This document shows positions 8,863 through 16,569 of a stretch of 64,000 nt of DNA, one piece after another. Both the position numbers and the translations under genes were made by a program. This DNA comes from Streptomyces caatingaensis. GTDB lineage: Bacteria; Actinomycetota; Actinomycetes; Streptomycetales; Streptomycetaceae. The stretch is taken from the NCBI RefSeq assembly GCF_001187435.1, contig NZ_LFXA01000017.1, forward strand, positions 744,001-808,000, in the 5' to 3' direction. A model generated the notes under the pieces. The model did no database searches. It saw only the letters and a program-made list of their open reading frames with translations, and was not told the origin of the DNA. Each line of letters opens with the position of its first letter. The first letter of the stretch is position 1.

Positions 8863-9264
8863 ATGACTCTTGAACATGTGATCGCACCGGACGGGGTCGC
8901 CTCGGGGAACGGCTACGCCCATGTGGTGGCCGGGGCGGGGCGCTTCGTCGCCGTGTCCGGGCAGGTCGCGCTGGACGAGCGCGGCCGCGTGGTGGGGGAG
9001 GGCGATGTCGCGGCGCAGACGCGGCAGGTCTTCGAGAACCTGCGGCGCTGCCTCGCGGCGGCGGGGGCGTCCTTCGCCGACGTGGTGAAGCTGACGTACT
9101 TCGTCACGGATATCGCGGACCTGCCGGCGATCCGGGCGGTCCGGGACGGGTTCGTGGACGCCGCCCGTCCGCCGGCGAGCTCCGCCGTGCAGGTGGCGGC
9201 CCTGTTCCGGCCGGAGCTGGTGCTGGAGGTGGAGGCGCTGGCGGTGGTCGCGGCGGCGGAGTAG
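8863..9264 (+). CDS. RidA/YjgF-family protein
   Basis: 133 aa, the single-domain length of the Rid family; classical RidA hydrolyses reactive enamine/imine intermediates. The fold is recognisable from FVAVSGQVALDERGRVVGEG, QTRQVFENLRRCLAAAG, DVVKLTYFVTDIADLP and the end VLEVEALAVV. In classical RidA the PAR-S motif carries the catalytic Arg; here it reads PASSAVQV, so the Arg is replaced by Ser and imine deamination is doubtful. It is better called a Rid-family protein of unknown reaction. Confidence 0.85.
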   Translation: MTLEHVIAPDGVASGNGYAHVVAGAGRFVAVSGQVALDERGRVVGEGDVAAQTRQVFENLRRCLAAAGASFADVVKLTYFVTDIADLPAIRAVRDGFVDAARPPASSAVQVAALFRPELVLEVEALAVVAAAE

Positions 9265-9278
9265 GGGTACGGCTTCTG

Positions 9279-9340
9279 CCCCGGCCCGCCCTTTCACCGT
9301 CTCCCCCGGGGCTCCGCCCCCGCGCCACCCCGGGGCCCCG
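9279..9340 (+). repeat. Dispersed 3'-end element, copy B
   Basis: CCCGCCCTTTCACCGTCTCC followed by GGGGCTCCGCCCC and a C-rich palindrome, starting 15 bp after the ridA-like stop, between convergent genes. Related copies lie near 4669, 34011, 36566 and 37073. Confidence 0.7.
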
Positions 9341-9354
9341 GGTGCGGCCCCGGG

Positions 9355-10479
9355 CTACGCCGCGTTCAGGTCCATCGCCCACTTCGCGCGTTCCATGGAC
9401 TGCTCCGATGCCGGGGCGCCGGGGTTTTCCGTGGCGAGGGCCTGGTTGGCGGTGACGAACGGGCGCATGCGGCGTTCGTAGGCGGCGAAGGCCGTCGCGT
9501 GGTCGGCGTCCGCGCGGGACAACTCCTCGGCCAGGACGTAGGCGCCGACGAGGGCGAGGCTCGTGCCCTGGCCGGTCAGGGGGGAGCCGCAGTAGCCGGC
9601 GTCGCCGACGAGGGCGACGCGGCCGCGGGACCAGTGGTCCATGCGGACCTGGGCCATGGCGGAGAAGTGGAAGTCCTCGGCCGCCGCGAGGTGTTCGAGC
9701 ATGGGCTCGCGCTGCCAGCCGAAGCGTTCCATCCGCTCGGCGACGAGGCGGCGTTGGGCGTCCGCGTCGCGGTGGTCGAGGTCGAGCGGGCCGGATTCGA
9801 AGCCGAAGGTGACGCGCAACTCCCGGTTGTCGCGCGCCGGGTAGACGACGTACGCGTTGCCGGCGTCCTTCGTGTAGAGCTCCCAGTCCGCCAGGCCGAG
9901 GAAGTTGTCGGCGGTGAAGACCGCGAGGTGGGCGTCCAGGTGGGAGAGGAAGTCCGCGTGGGGGCCGAAGGCGAGGCGGCGGACGTTCGAGTAGAGGCCG
10001 TCCGCGCCGATGACGAGGTCGAAGGTGCGGGCGGGGGCGCGCTCGAAGGTGACGTGGACGCCGGACGCGGTCTCCTCCAGCGCCGTGACGCTGTCGTCGT
10101 GGAGGAACTCCGCCTCGTCCGCGGTCAGTTCGTACAGGAAGCGGACGAGGTCCTCGCGCAGGATCTCGACGTCGTCGCTGTCGAGGCGGCCGCTGCTCAG
10201 GACCGCCTCCGTGCTGCGGTGGAGTTCGTTGCCCTCGCCGTCGAGGACGGTCATGCCCCGCAGCCGGGTGCGGGCGGCGCGCACCCGCTCCAGCAGGCCC
10301 ATCCGCCCGACGACGTCGAGGGCGACGCCGCGGACGTCGACCGCCTGGCCGCCGGTGCGGAGGCCGGGAGCGCGCTCGACGACCGTGGGTGCGAAGCCGT
10401 GCCGGCGCAGCCAGTGGGCGAGGGCGGTCCCGGCGAGGCCGCCGCCGGAGACGAGGATGGAGTGGATGGGCGTGGACAT
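9355..10479 (-). CDS. FAD-dependent monooxygenase
   Basis: 374 aa flavoprotein of the PHBH-like class A hydroxylases. An N-terminal Rossmann dinucleotide motif (ILVSGGGLAGTALA, residues about 8-21) is followed by VVERAPGLRTGGQAVDVRG, the GADGLYSNVRR block, and the second FAD motif with GRVALVGDAGYCGSPLTGQGTSLAL. Related Streptomyces proteins include tetracycline-type hydroxylases and drug-inactivating enzymes; the substrate is not predictable. The ATG at 10479 follows an AGGGGG site. Divergent from a GntR-TetR regulator across a palindromic operator, so probably induced by that regulator's ligand (inference). Confidence 0.88.
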   Translation of the reverse strand: MSTPIHSILVSGGGLAGTALAHWLRRHGFAPTVVERAPGLRTGGQAVDVRGVALDVVGRMGLLERVRAARTRLRGMTVLDGEGNELHRSTEAVLSSGRLDSDDVEILREDLVRFLYELTADEAEFLHDDSVTALEETASGVHVTFERAPARTFDLVIGADGLYSNVRRLAFGPHADFLSHLDAHLAVFTADNFLGLADWELYTKDAGNAYVVYPARDNRELRVTFGFESGPLDLDHRDADAQRRLVAERMERFGWQREPMLEHLAAAEDFHFSAMAQVRMDHWSRGRVALVGDAGYCGSPLTGQGTSLALVGAYVLAEELSRADADHATAFAAYERRMRPFVTANQALATENPGAPASEQSMERAKWAMDLNAA

Positions 10480-10497
10480 GGGTTCCCCCTGCTTCTT

Positions 10498-10541
10498 CGT
10501 ACGCTGTACGTGCTGTGCTGGCTGTAAATGTACAGCGTACG
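10498..10541. promoter_or_regulatory. Inverted-repeat operator
   Basis: Perfect 12-bp arms CGTACGCTGTAC (10498-10509) and GTACAGCGTACG (10530-10541) flank a 20-bp spacer just upstream of the monooxygenase start. Likely binding site of the adjacent dual-HTH regulator. Confidence 0.65.
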
Positions 10542-10585
10542 TACAGGCTTGCCAAGCCCCTTGCCCACGCACCGGCGGTACGCTT

Positions 10586-10599
10586 CTGTGCTAGTACAG
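10586..10599. promoter_or_regulatory. GntR-type half-palindrome before the regulator
   Basis: CTGTGCTAGTACAG, a 14-bp near-palindrome 21 bp before the regulator's start. It shares GTAC/ACAG half-sites with the larger inverted repeat and suggests autoregulation. Confidence 0.5.
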
Positions 10600-10620
10600 C
10601 AGGGTGACCTAGGAGGAACC

Positions 10621-11586
10621 GTGACCCCGCCGCCCTATCTGCGCATCGTCGAGGACATCCGGCACCGCATCGCCACCGGTGAACTCGCCCCCGGCGACCG
10701 CGTGCCCTCGACCCGCCGCATCGCCCAGGACTGGGGTGTCGCCCTGGCCACCGCCGCGCGGGCGCTCGCCACGCTCCAGCAGGAGGGGCTGATCCGGGCC
10801 AGGCCCCGGGTCGGCAGCGTCGTCGCCCCGAGGGAGCAGGCCGCGCGGCGGGCGGCCGCCGGCGGCACCGGCGGTGCCGCCGGCGCGGCCGGCGCCGACC
10901 GCGACCTCACCCGCGAGCGCATCGTCCGCGCCGCCATCGGGATCGCGGACGCGGAGGGCCTGGGCGCGCTGTCCATGCGCGGCGTCGCCGCGAAGCTCGG
11001 GGTGTCGACCATGTCGACGTACCGGTACGTCGACGGCAAGGACGCCCTCGTCCTGCTCATGGCCGACGCGGCGTTCGGCGAGGCGGAGTTCCCCGGGGAG
11101 CCCCCGGAGGGCTGGCGGGCACGCGTCGAACTGGCCGCCCGCACGCTGTGGTCCCTCTACCGGAGACACCCCTGGCTGGCCCATCTCGGCCCGGTCACCC
11201 GCCCGTTGGCGCTGCCCAACCTCATCGCGTACGGCGACTGGCTGCTGGCGGCGCTCGGCGAGCTGGCGCTCGACGTACGGACCCGGTTCGACCTGCACGT
11301 CCTCGTCTACAGCCACGTCGTCGGCCTGGCGGCCCACCTGGAGGACGAACGCCGCGCGGAGGCCGCGACCGGCCTCACGGACGAGGAGTGGATGGACCGC
11401 CAGGAGGCCGGCTTCGCCGAACTCGCGGCGTCCGGGCGCTACCCGGCCTTCTCGGAGGTGGTCGAGGAGCTGCGGGCGACGGGCGGGTACGACCTGCGGC
11501 TGGACGAGCTCTTCGAGTTCGGCCTCCAGCGGCTGCTGGACGGGATCGCGGTCGGGCTGGCGGATCCGGGGACGGCGCGCCGCTGA
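10621..11586 (+). CDS. GntR-TetR hybrid transcriptional regulator
   Basis: 321 aa with two DNA-binding domains. Residues about 5-70 are a GntR winged helix (YLRIVEDIRHRIATGELAPG, VPSTRRIAQDWGV, ALATLQQEGLIRARPRVGSVV). An Ala/Gly linker follows (about 75-95). Residues about 97-145 form a TetR HTH (RERIVRAAIGIADAEGL, LSMRGVAAKLGVSTMSTYRYV), then a TetR-type C-terminal ligand domain. The GTG start has AGGAGGAA 6 bp upstream. This fusion occurs in streptomycetes, but ligands are largely unknown. The divergent monooxygenase is the probable target. Confidence 0.9.
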   Translation: MTPPPYLRIVEDIRHRIATGELAPGDRVPSTRRIAQDWGVALATAARALATLQQEGLIRARPRVGSVVAPREQAARRAAAGGTGGAAGAAGADRDLTRERIVRAAIGIADAEGLGALSMRGVAAKLGVSTMSTYRYVDGKDALVLLMADAAFGEAEFPGEPPEGWRARVELAARTLWSLYRRHPWLAHLGPVTRPLALPNLIAYGDWLLAALGELALDVRTRFDLHVLVYSHVVGLAAHLEDERRAEAATGLTDEEWMDRQEAGFAELAASGRYPAFSEVVEELRATGGYDLRLDELFEFGLQRLLDGIAVGLADPGTARR

Positions 11587-11627
11587 CGCCCGTACGCTGG
11601 CGGCCCGAGTGAGGGGAGGGGGCGGCG

Positions 11628-14345
11628 GTGCACCCGGTGAAGGAACGGATCGCGGCGGTCTTCGGGCAGGCCCAGGGGAGCGGGTACCTGCTGGCGCCGG
11701 ACGTCGTGCTCACCGCGGCCCACGTCGTGGGGGACTGCGCCACGCCGCGGGTGATCGCCCCCGGCGGGGCGGGCCCCGTTCCGTGCCGGGTGGTGTGGGC
11801 CCGGGACGACGACCGGCGCTGCGACGTGGCCCTGCTCGTCGGCGAGCGCGGGATCGTGCGGGACGGGGCCGGCGACGGATTCGCGCCGCTCGTCTGGGGC
11901 CGGGCCTACGACCTGCGGCCCTGGCCCGGCGCGCAGGCCATCGGCTATCCGCAGGTGCAGCGCGACGGCTGCGGCGAGCTGGACACCGAGCAGGTCGTCG
12001 GCACCCTCAGACCCGGCAGCGGGCTGCTCGGCGGCCGGTACGTCCTGGCCTGCGAGGGCGGTGCGCCCGAGGCGCCGGCCGGCGGCGGCTCGCCGTGGGC
12101 GGGGATGTCCGGCGCGGCGGTCTTCGTGGACGGGCTGCTGGCCGGCGTCGTGGACGCCGACCCCGGCGGCTGGCGGCACGGGCGGCTGACGGTGACGCCG
12201 GCGGCGGCCCTCTGGTCCGACTTCGGGTTCCTGAGGGAGTGCCTGCTGGCCGGGCACAAGCCGGAGTCGCGGTCGCTGGCCTCGGCCCGGCAGCTCGAGA
12301 CGGAGGAGTTCGAGCGGCGGCTGCGCGACTACACCGTGCGGCGGGCGGGCGAGCTGACCATCATCGGCCTGACGCTGTCGGACGGCAGCGGCGAGACGTG
12401 GCCGCTGGACACGGCGTACCTGAGCCTGGAGCTGGTGGGCGGACGGCAGGAGGGGTTCGGGCCCGCGCCGCGGCGCGTCGAGGAGGCCCTCGCCGGGCAG
12501 CGGCGCGTCCTGCTGCGGGGCGCGGCCGGGTCGGGCAAGACCACGCTGCTCCAGTGGCTCGCCACGGTCACGGTCAAGGGCGAACTCCCGCCCGGCCTCG
12601 GCCAGTTGAGCGGCTGCTTCCCGCTGACCCTGCCGCTGCGGCGGCTGGTGCGCGACGGGGGGCTCCCGGCCCCGGAGGAGTTCCTGGCGGCGGTCGCCGG
12701 GCCGCTGGCCGGACTGCCGGGGGCGCGCGGATGGGTGACCCGGCGGCTGTCCGAGGGGACGCTGTTGCTGCTGATCGACGGGGTGGACGAGGTCCCGGAG
12801 GCGGACCGGCGGCGCACGCTGGAGTGGGTGCGGGACCTGCTCGACGCCTACCCCGACGCGCGGTACGTGATCACGACCCGGCCGTCGGCGGTGCGCGAGG
12901 GGCGGCTCGCCGAACTGGGCTTCACCGAGCTGGAACTGCTGCCGATGAGCCGCGCGGACGTGCTGGCCTTCATCGGGCGCTGGCACGCGGCGGCCGGCGG
13001 CCCGGGCCCCCTGGACGAGCGGCTGCGCGGCTTCCGGGACGCGCTGACCGCCGCCGTCGTCCGGAAGCGGGACCTGGGGCGGCTGGCCACCAACCCGCTG
13101 ATGTGCGCGCTGATCTGCGCGCTCAACCGGGCGCGGCGGGGCTGTCTGCCGCACGGCCGCATGGAGTTGTACCGCGCGGCGCTCGACCTGCTCCTCGTCC
13201 GGCGGGACCGGGAGCGGGAGATCGCCGTCGGCCCGGAGGGGCCCGAACTGGAGCAGGCCCAGCTCGCGCTCCTCCAGAAGATCGCCTACTGGCTGATCCG
13301 CAACGGCCGTTCGGAGATCGAGTGGCACAAGGCCGTGGAGATCCTGGAGCGGGCGCTCCCGGCGATGCCGGCGGTGGCGGCGCGGGGCGGCGCGGAGGAG
13401 ATCCTGGGGCATCTGGTGCTGCGCAGCGGGCTGTTGCGGCGCCCGACGGACGAGACGCTGGACTTCGTCCACCGCACCTTCCAGGACTACCTGGGCGCGC
13501 GGGCGGCGGTGGAGGACTGGGACTTCGACCTGCTGGTGAAGAACGCCCACGACCCGCAGTGGGAGGACGTCCTGGGCATGGCCGTGGGGCACGCGCCGCC
13601 GCGGGCGCGGGCGGAGCTCCTGGAGAAGCTCCTGGCCCGGGGCGCGGCGGAGCCGGCGCACCGGCGCCGCCTCCATCTGCTGGCCGCGGTCTGCCTGGAA
13701 CAGGCGACCGAGGTCGCCCCCGACGTCCGGGCCCGCGTCGAGCGGGCCGCGGCCGGGCTCGTCCCGCCGCGCGACGTGGAGTCCGCGAAGGCGCTCGCCG
13801 AGGCGGGCGAGGTCGTCCTCGACCTGCTCCCCGGCCCGGAGGGGCTCCCGGACGAGGTGGCGCACGCGGTCGTCGTGACGGCGACGGCGGTGGGGGACGA
13901 GCGGGCGGTGCCGTTGCTGGCCCGGTACGCGGCCCATCCGTGGCGGGAGGTCCGGGCCCAACTGGTCTGGGCCTGGGACCGGTTCGACACGGACTACTAC
14001 GCGGAGGCGGTCATCGGGCGGCTGCGGCACGACGACGGGCTGGCCTTCGTCGCCAAGAGCGCCGCGCAGCTGCGGGCGCTGAAGCGGCTGGGGGGACGGC
14101 CGGAGGTGTGGTGCCGGGGGACGTTCACGGCCGAGGAGCTGTCGGAGGCGGTGACGCCGGTGTTGCGGGATCTGTGGATCCAGGGGGACCTGGGGGTGGT
14201 CGACCTCCGCGCGCTGGAGGGCGCGCCGTCGCTGCGGTCGCTCCGGATCTCCGGCACGGGGGAGGTGGTGGGCCTGGGGGCGGTGAACCCGGAGGGGCTG
14301 GAGCGGCTCGACCTGGAACTCGGCGTCAAACGGTTCCCGGCGTAG
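11628..14345 (+). CDS. Trypsin-like protease-NACHT NTPase (NLR-like protein)
   Basis: 905 aa. Residues 1-200 are a trypsin-fold serine protease with a complete apparent triad: His32 (LTAAHVV), Asp66 (RRCDVALL), Ser161 (GMSGAAVF). A NACHT P-loop NTPase follows: Walker A GAAGSGKTT (298-306), Walker B/NACHT box LLLLIDGVDEVPE (379-391), sensor ITTRPS (415-420), then winged-helix/helical segments (PLMCALICALN, TFQDYLGAR). The C-terminus is helical/HEAT-like, ending in a short leucine-rich stretch. No membrane segment or signal peptide. GTG start with a GAGGGGAGGG site; TACGCT at 11593-11598 is a likely -10. Bacterial NACHT proteins include anti-phage effectors; a defence role here is inference from architecture and the toxin-antitoxin neighbours. 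Confidence 0.87.
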   Translation: MHPVKERIAAVFGQAQGSGYLLAPDVVLTAAHVVGDCATPRVIAPGGAGPVPCRVVWARDDDRRCDVALLVGERGIVRDGAGDGFAPLVWGRAYDLRPWPGAQAIGYPQVQRDGCGELDTEQVVGTLRPGSGLLGGRYVLACEGGAPEAPAGGGSPWAGMSGAAVFVDGLLAGVVDADPGGWRHGRLTVTPAAALWSDFGFLRECLLAGHKPESRSLASARQLETEEFERRLRDYTVRRAGELTIIGLTLSDGSGETWPLDTAYLSLELVGGRQEGFGPAPRRVEEALAGQRRVLLRGAAGSGKTTLLQWLATVTVKGELPPGLGQLSGCFPLTLPLRRLVRDGGLPAPEEFLAAVAGPLAGLPGARGWVTRRLSEGTLLLLIDGVDEVPEADRRRTLEWVRDLLDAYPDARYVITTRPSAVREGRLAELGFTELELLPMSRADVLAFIGRWHAAAGGPGPLDERLRGFRDALTAAVVRKRDLGRLATNPLMCALICALNRARRGCLPHGRMELYRAALDLLLVRRDREREIAVGPEGPELEQAQLALLQKIAYWLIRNGRSEIEWHKAVEILERALPAMPAVAARGGAEEILGHLVLRSGLLRRPTDETLDFVHRTFQDYLGARAAVEDWDFDLLVKNAHDPQWEDVLGMAVGHAPPRARAELLEKLLARGAAEPAHRRRLHLLAAVCLEQATEVAPDVRARVERAAAGLVPPRDVESAKALAEAGEVVLDLLPGPEGLPDEVAHAVVVTATAVGDERAVPLLARYAAHPWREVRAQLVWAWDRFDTDYYAEAVIGRLRHDDGLAFVAKSAAQLRALKRLGGRPEVWCRGTFTAEELSEAVTPVLRDLWIQGDLGVVDLRALEGAPSLRSLRISGTGEVVGLGAVNPEGLERLDLELGVKRFPA

Positions 14346-14364
14346 GGGCGGTGCCGCGTCCCCG

Positions 14365-14745
14365 TCAGGGGTTGACGTCCAGCACACGCACCGGCTGCCC
14401 GGTCCAGCGCTCGGGCGCGGCCGTGGCGAGGAACGCGCCGTCGGGGCGTTCCGCGGTCGGCTGCGCCGAGTGCCGGGTGTGGGCGGCGGCCCAGGTCTCC
14501 TCCCGCGCGACGGCCAGCGCGCCCGGCAGATCCAGGTCGAGGACCATGATGCCGGGCAGGGCGGCCAGGTGCTCCGCCGTACCGGGGCGGGCGCGGTCGG
14601 CCTCCACCAGGGCGCACACCGGCGCGTACAGGTACCAGTCGGCTTCGGTGTTGGCCCGGTGGATCAGCCGGGACGTGATGGCGTTGCCGTGGCCCGCCGC
14701 GATCATCGCGGTGTCGTCGAGCACGATGTGGACGTGATCGCTCAC
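14365..14745 (-). CDS. PIN-domain-like toxin
   Basis: 126 aa from a GTG that overlaps the upstream antitoxin stop by 4 bp (translational coupling). VLDDTAMIAAGHGN at the N-terminus carries the first acidic pair, YAPVCALVEADRAR the mid Glu, and a further DLDLP/ERPDGAFLAT region follows; this is the acidic layout of PilT N-terminal (VapC-type) ribonucleases. Convergent with the NACHT gene, 19 bp from its stop. VapC toxins cut tRNA or rRNA; the target is unknown here. Moderate confidence because PIN sequences are very divergent. Confidence 0.7.
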   Translation of the reverse strand: MSDHVHIVLDDTAMIAAGHGNAITSRLIHRANTEADWYLYAPVCALVEADRARPGTAEHLAALPGIMVLDLDLPGALAVAREETWAAAHTRHSAQPTAERPDGAFLATAAPERWTGQPVRVLDVNP

Positions 14746-14996
14746 CGGCCCGCCTCGGCGAGGCGGCGGTCCAGCTCGGCGTCGAGCCGTGCTTCCTCCT
14801 CCGGGCTCGGGTCGTAGCCGTTCCACGCCTGCAGCATGCGGCGGGTCCGATCGGCGCGTTCGGCGCGCTCGGCGGGCGTGAGCAGGCTTTCCGCGAGTCT
14901 GGCCAGATAGGCGCGCAGCGACAGGCCCTCCGCCGCGGCGACTTCGGCGAGCCGGTCGCGCGCTGCGGCGGGGATGCGGATGTTGGCATCGGTCAT
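14742..14996 (-). CDS. Ribbon-helix-helix-like antitoxin
   Basis: 84 aa. The N-terminus NIRIPAAARDRLAEVAAAEG resembles a CopG/Arc-type strand plus helix, followed by LSLRAYLARLAESLL. The acidic C-terminus (PSPEEEARLDAELDRRLAEAGR) would wrap the toxin. It is the first gene of a two-gene operon with the PIN protein, the normal antitoxin-toxin order. A perfect inverted repeat lies 25 bp upstream of its start, a likely autoregulatory operator. Confidence 0.72.
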   Translation of the reverse strand: MTDANIRIPAAARDRLAEVAAAEGLSLRAYLARLAESLLTPAERAERADRTRRMLQAWNGYDPSPEEEARLDAELDRRLAEAGR

Positions 14997-15021
14997 GGGG
15001 CGTTCTCCCTCCGTCGTCTCA

Positions 15022-15051
15022 GGGTACGGGTACGGGTGCGTACCCGTACCC
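15022..15051. promoter_or_regulatory. Inverted repeat upstream of toxin-antitoxin pair
   Basis: Perfect 11-bp arms GGGTACGGGTA (15022-15032) and TACCCGTACCC (15041-15051). It lies between the nnr stop and the antitoxin start, so it could be an antitoxin operator, an nnr terminator, or both. Confidence 0.5.
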
Positions 15052-15065
15052 GGTCCGCCGCGGCA

Positions 15066-16502
15066 TCACCCGATCGAGACGTCCCTCCACACCCCCCGCA
15101 ACTCCTCCGCCACCCCCATGGCCGTCAACGGCGCCGCCCCCAGGCGGCGGGCCGCGAGGCCGTGGAGGTAGGCCGCGACCGAGGCGGCGTCGAGGGCGGG
15201 GAGGCCGGCGGCGAGGAGGGAGCCCGCCAGGCCGCTGAGGACGTCGCCGCTGCCCGCCGTGGCGAGCCAGCCGGTGCCGGTGGGGTTGACGCGGACGGGG
15301 GAGGCGGGGGAGGCGGGGGCGACGAGGGTGGTGGAGCCCTTCAGGAGGGCCGTGACGCCGTAGCGGGAGGCCAGGGCGCGGGCCGCGGAGAGGCGGGCGG
15401 ACTCGACGTCCTCGCGGGAGAGGCCGAGGAGGACGGCCGCCTCGCCGGCGTGCGGGGTGAGGAGCGTCTCGGCGCGGCGCTCGCAGAGCGCCTCGGGGGA
15501 GAGGAGGCGCAGCGCGTCGGCGTCGGCGAGGACGGGGACGTCGGAGGCGAGGACGTCCTCCAGGGCGCGGTGGGCCGCGGGGTCGTCCCCCAGGCCGGGG
15601 CCGACGACCCACGCCTGGACGCGGCCCGCGCCGGCCGGGCGGCCGGCCGTCACCAGCGTCTCGGGGAAGCGGGCGATCACCGCGTCCGCCGCGGGCCCCG
15701 CGTAGCGGACCGCGCCCGCCCCGCCGGCCAGCGCGCCGGCGACGGCCATGACGGCCGCCCCGGGATAACGGGCGGAACCGGCGACGACGCCGACCACCCC
15801 GCGGCGGTACTTGTCGCTCTCCGCGGCCGGACGGGGGAGGAGGCGGGCGACGTCGGCGTGCTGCAGCGCCTCGACGTCCGGGACGGGCGGCAGGCGCAGG
15901 CCGATGTCCACCAGGTGCGGCGCGCCCGCGTACGAGCGCGCCGGGTCGATCAGCAGACCGGGCTTGTACGCGCCGAAGGTGACCGTCGCGTCGGCCCGCA
16001 CCGCGTCCCCCCGGACCTCGCCCGTGTCCGCGTCCACCCCGCTCGGCAGGTCCACGGCGACCACGAGGGCGCCCTCCGCCGCGCGCACCAGCGGCAGCGC
16101 CTCCGGGCGCAGTCCGCCCTTGCCGCCGATGCCGACGATGCCGTCCACGACGAGGTCGGCGCGCCCGACGGCCCGCACGCCCTCCGCCGCGGGCACCGCG
16201 CGGCCGCCCGCCGCGCGCAGGGCGGCGAGCCCGCCGGGATGGGTGCGCTCCGGCGCCAGCAGCACCGCGGTCACGCCGGCGCCCCGCCGGGCCAGGCGCG
16301 CCCCGGCGTACAGGGCGTCGCCGCCGTTGTCGCCGCTGCCGGTCAGGAGCGCGACGCGGGCCCCGTACACCCGGCCCAGCAGGCCGGCGCAGGCGGCGGC
16401 GAGGCCGGCCGCGGCGCGCTGCATCAGCGCGCCCTCGGGGAGCTCGGCCATGAGCGCGCGCTCGGCGGCCCTTACGGTCTCGACGCTGAAACCAGTCCTC
16501 AT
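15066..16502 (-). CDS. nnr: Bifunctional NAD(P)H-hydrate epimerase / ADP-dependent dehydratase
   Basis: 478 aa fusion of the two NAD(P)H-hydrate repair enzymes. The N-terminal YjeF_N epimerase has LLTGSGDNGGDALYAGARLA near residue 53 and VDLPSGVDADTGEV. The C-terminal YjeF_C/ribokinase-like dehydratase has GVVAGSARYPGAAVMA, LTPHAGEAAVLLG and NPTGTGWLATAGSGDVLSG for ADP binding and catalysis. The ATG at 16502 gives the family start. A GAGACT box 7 nt before it suggests a leaderless transcript. Divergent from alr. Confidence 0.94.
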   Translation of the reverse strand: MRTGFSVETVRAAERALMAELPEGALMQRAAAGLAAACAGLLGRVYGARVALLTGSGDNGGDALYAGARLARRGAGVTAVLLAPERTHPGGLAALRAAGGRAVPAAEGVRAVGRADLVVDGIVGIGGKGGLRPEALPLVRAAEGALVVAVDLPSGVDADTGEVRGDAVRADATVTFGAYKPGLLIDPARSYAGAPHLVDIGLRLPPVPDVEALQHADVARLLPRPAAESDKYRRGVVGVVAGSARYPGAAVMAVAGALAGGAGAVRYAGPAADAVIARFPETLVTAGRPAGAGRVQAWVVGPGLGDDPAAHRALEDVLASDVPVLADADALRLLSPEALCERRAETLLTPHAGEAAVLLGLSREDVESARLSAARALASRYGVTALLKGSTTLVAPASPASPVRVNPTGTGWLATAGSGDVLSGLAGSLLAAGLPALDAASVAAYLHGLAARRLGAAPLTAMGVAEELRGVWRDVSIG

Positions 16503-16569
16503 GGTTCCCAGTCTCCCCGTGGCCCCCGGGCCCGCACTCCCGGACCCCGCGCCTGAGACACTGGCGGGG

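Noticed and set aside
11628..14345. Reading the 905-aa protein as an AfsR-like STAND regulator
   Set aside because: It has no SARP or other DNA-binding domain; the N-terminus is a protease with a full triad and the NTPase carries the NACHT box DGVDE rather than NB-ARC motifs.
10874..14737. 1287-codon open frame on the plus strand
   Set aside because: Arg/Gly/Ala-rich frame shifted against the GntR-TetR and NACHT genes, with no motifs; a composition artefact.
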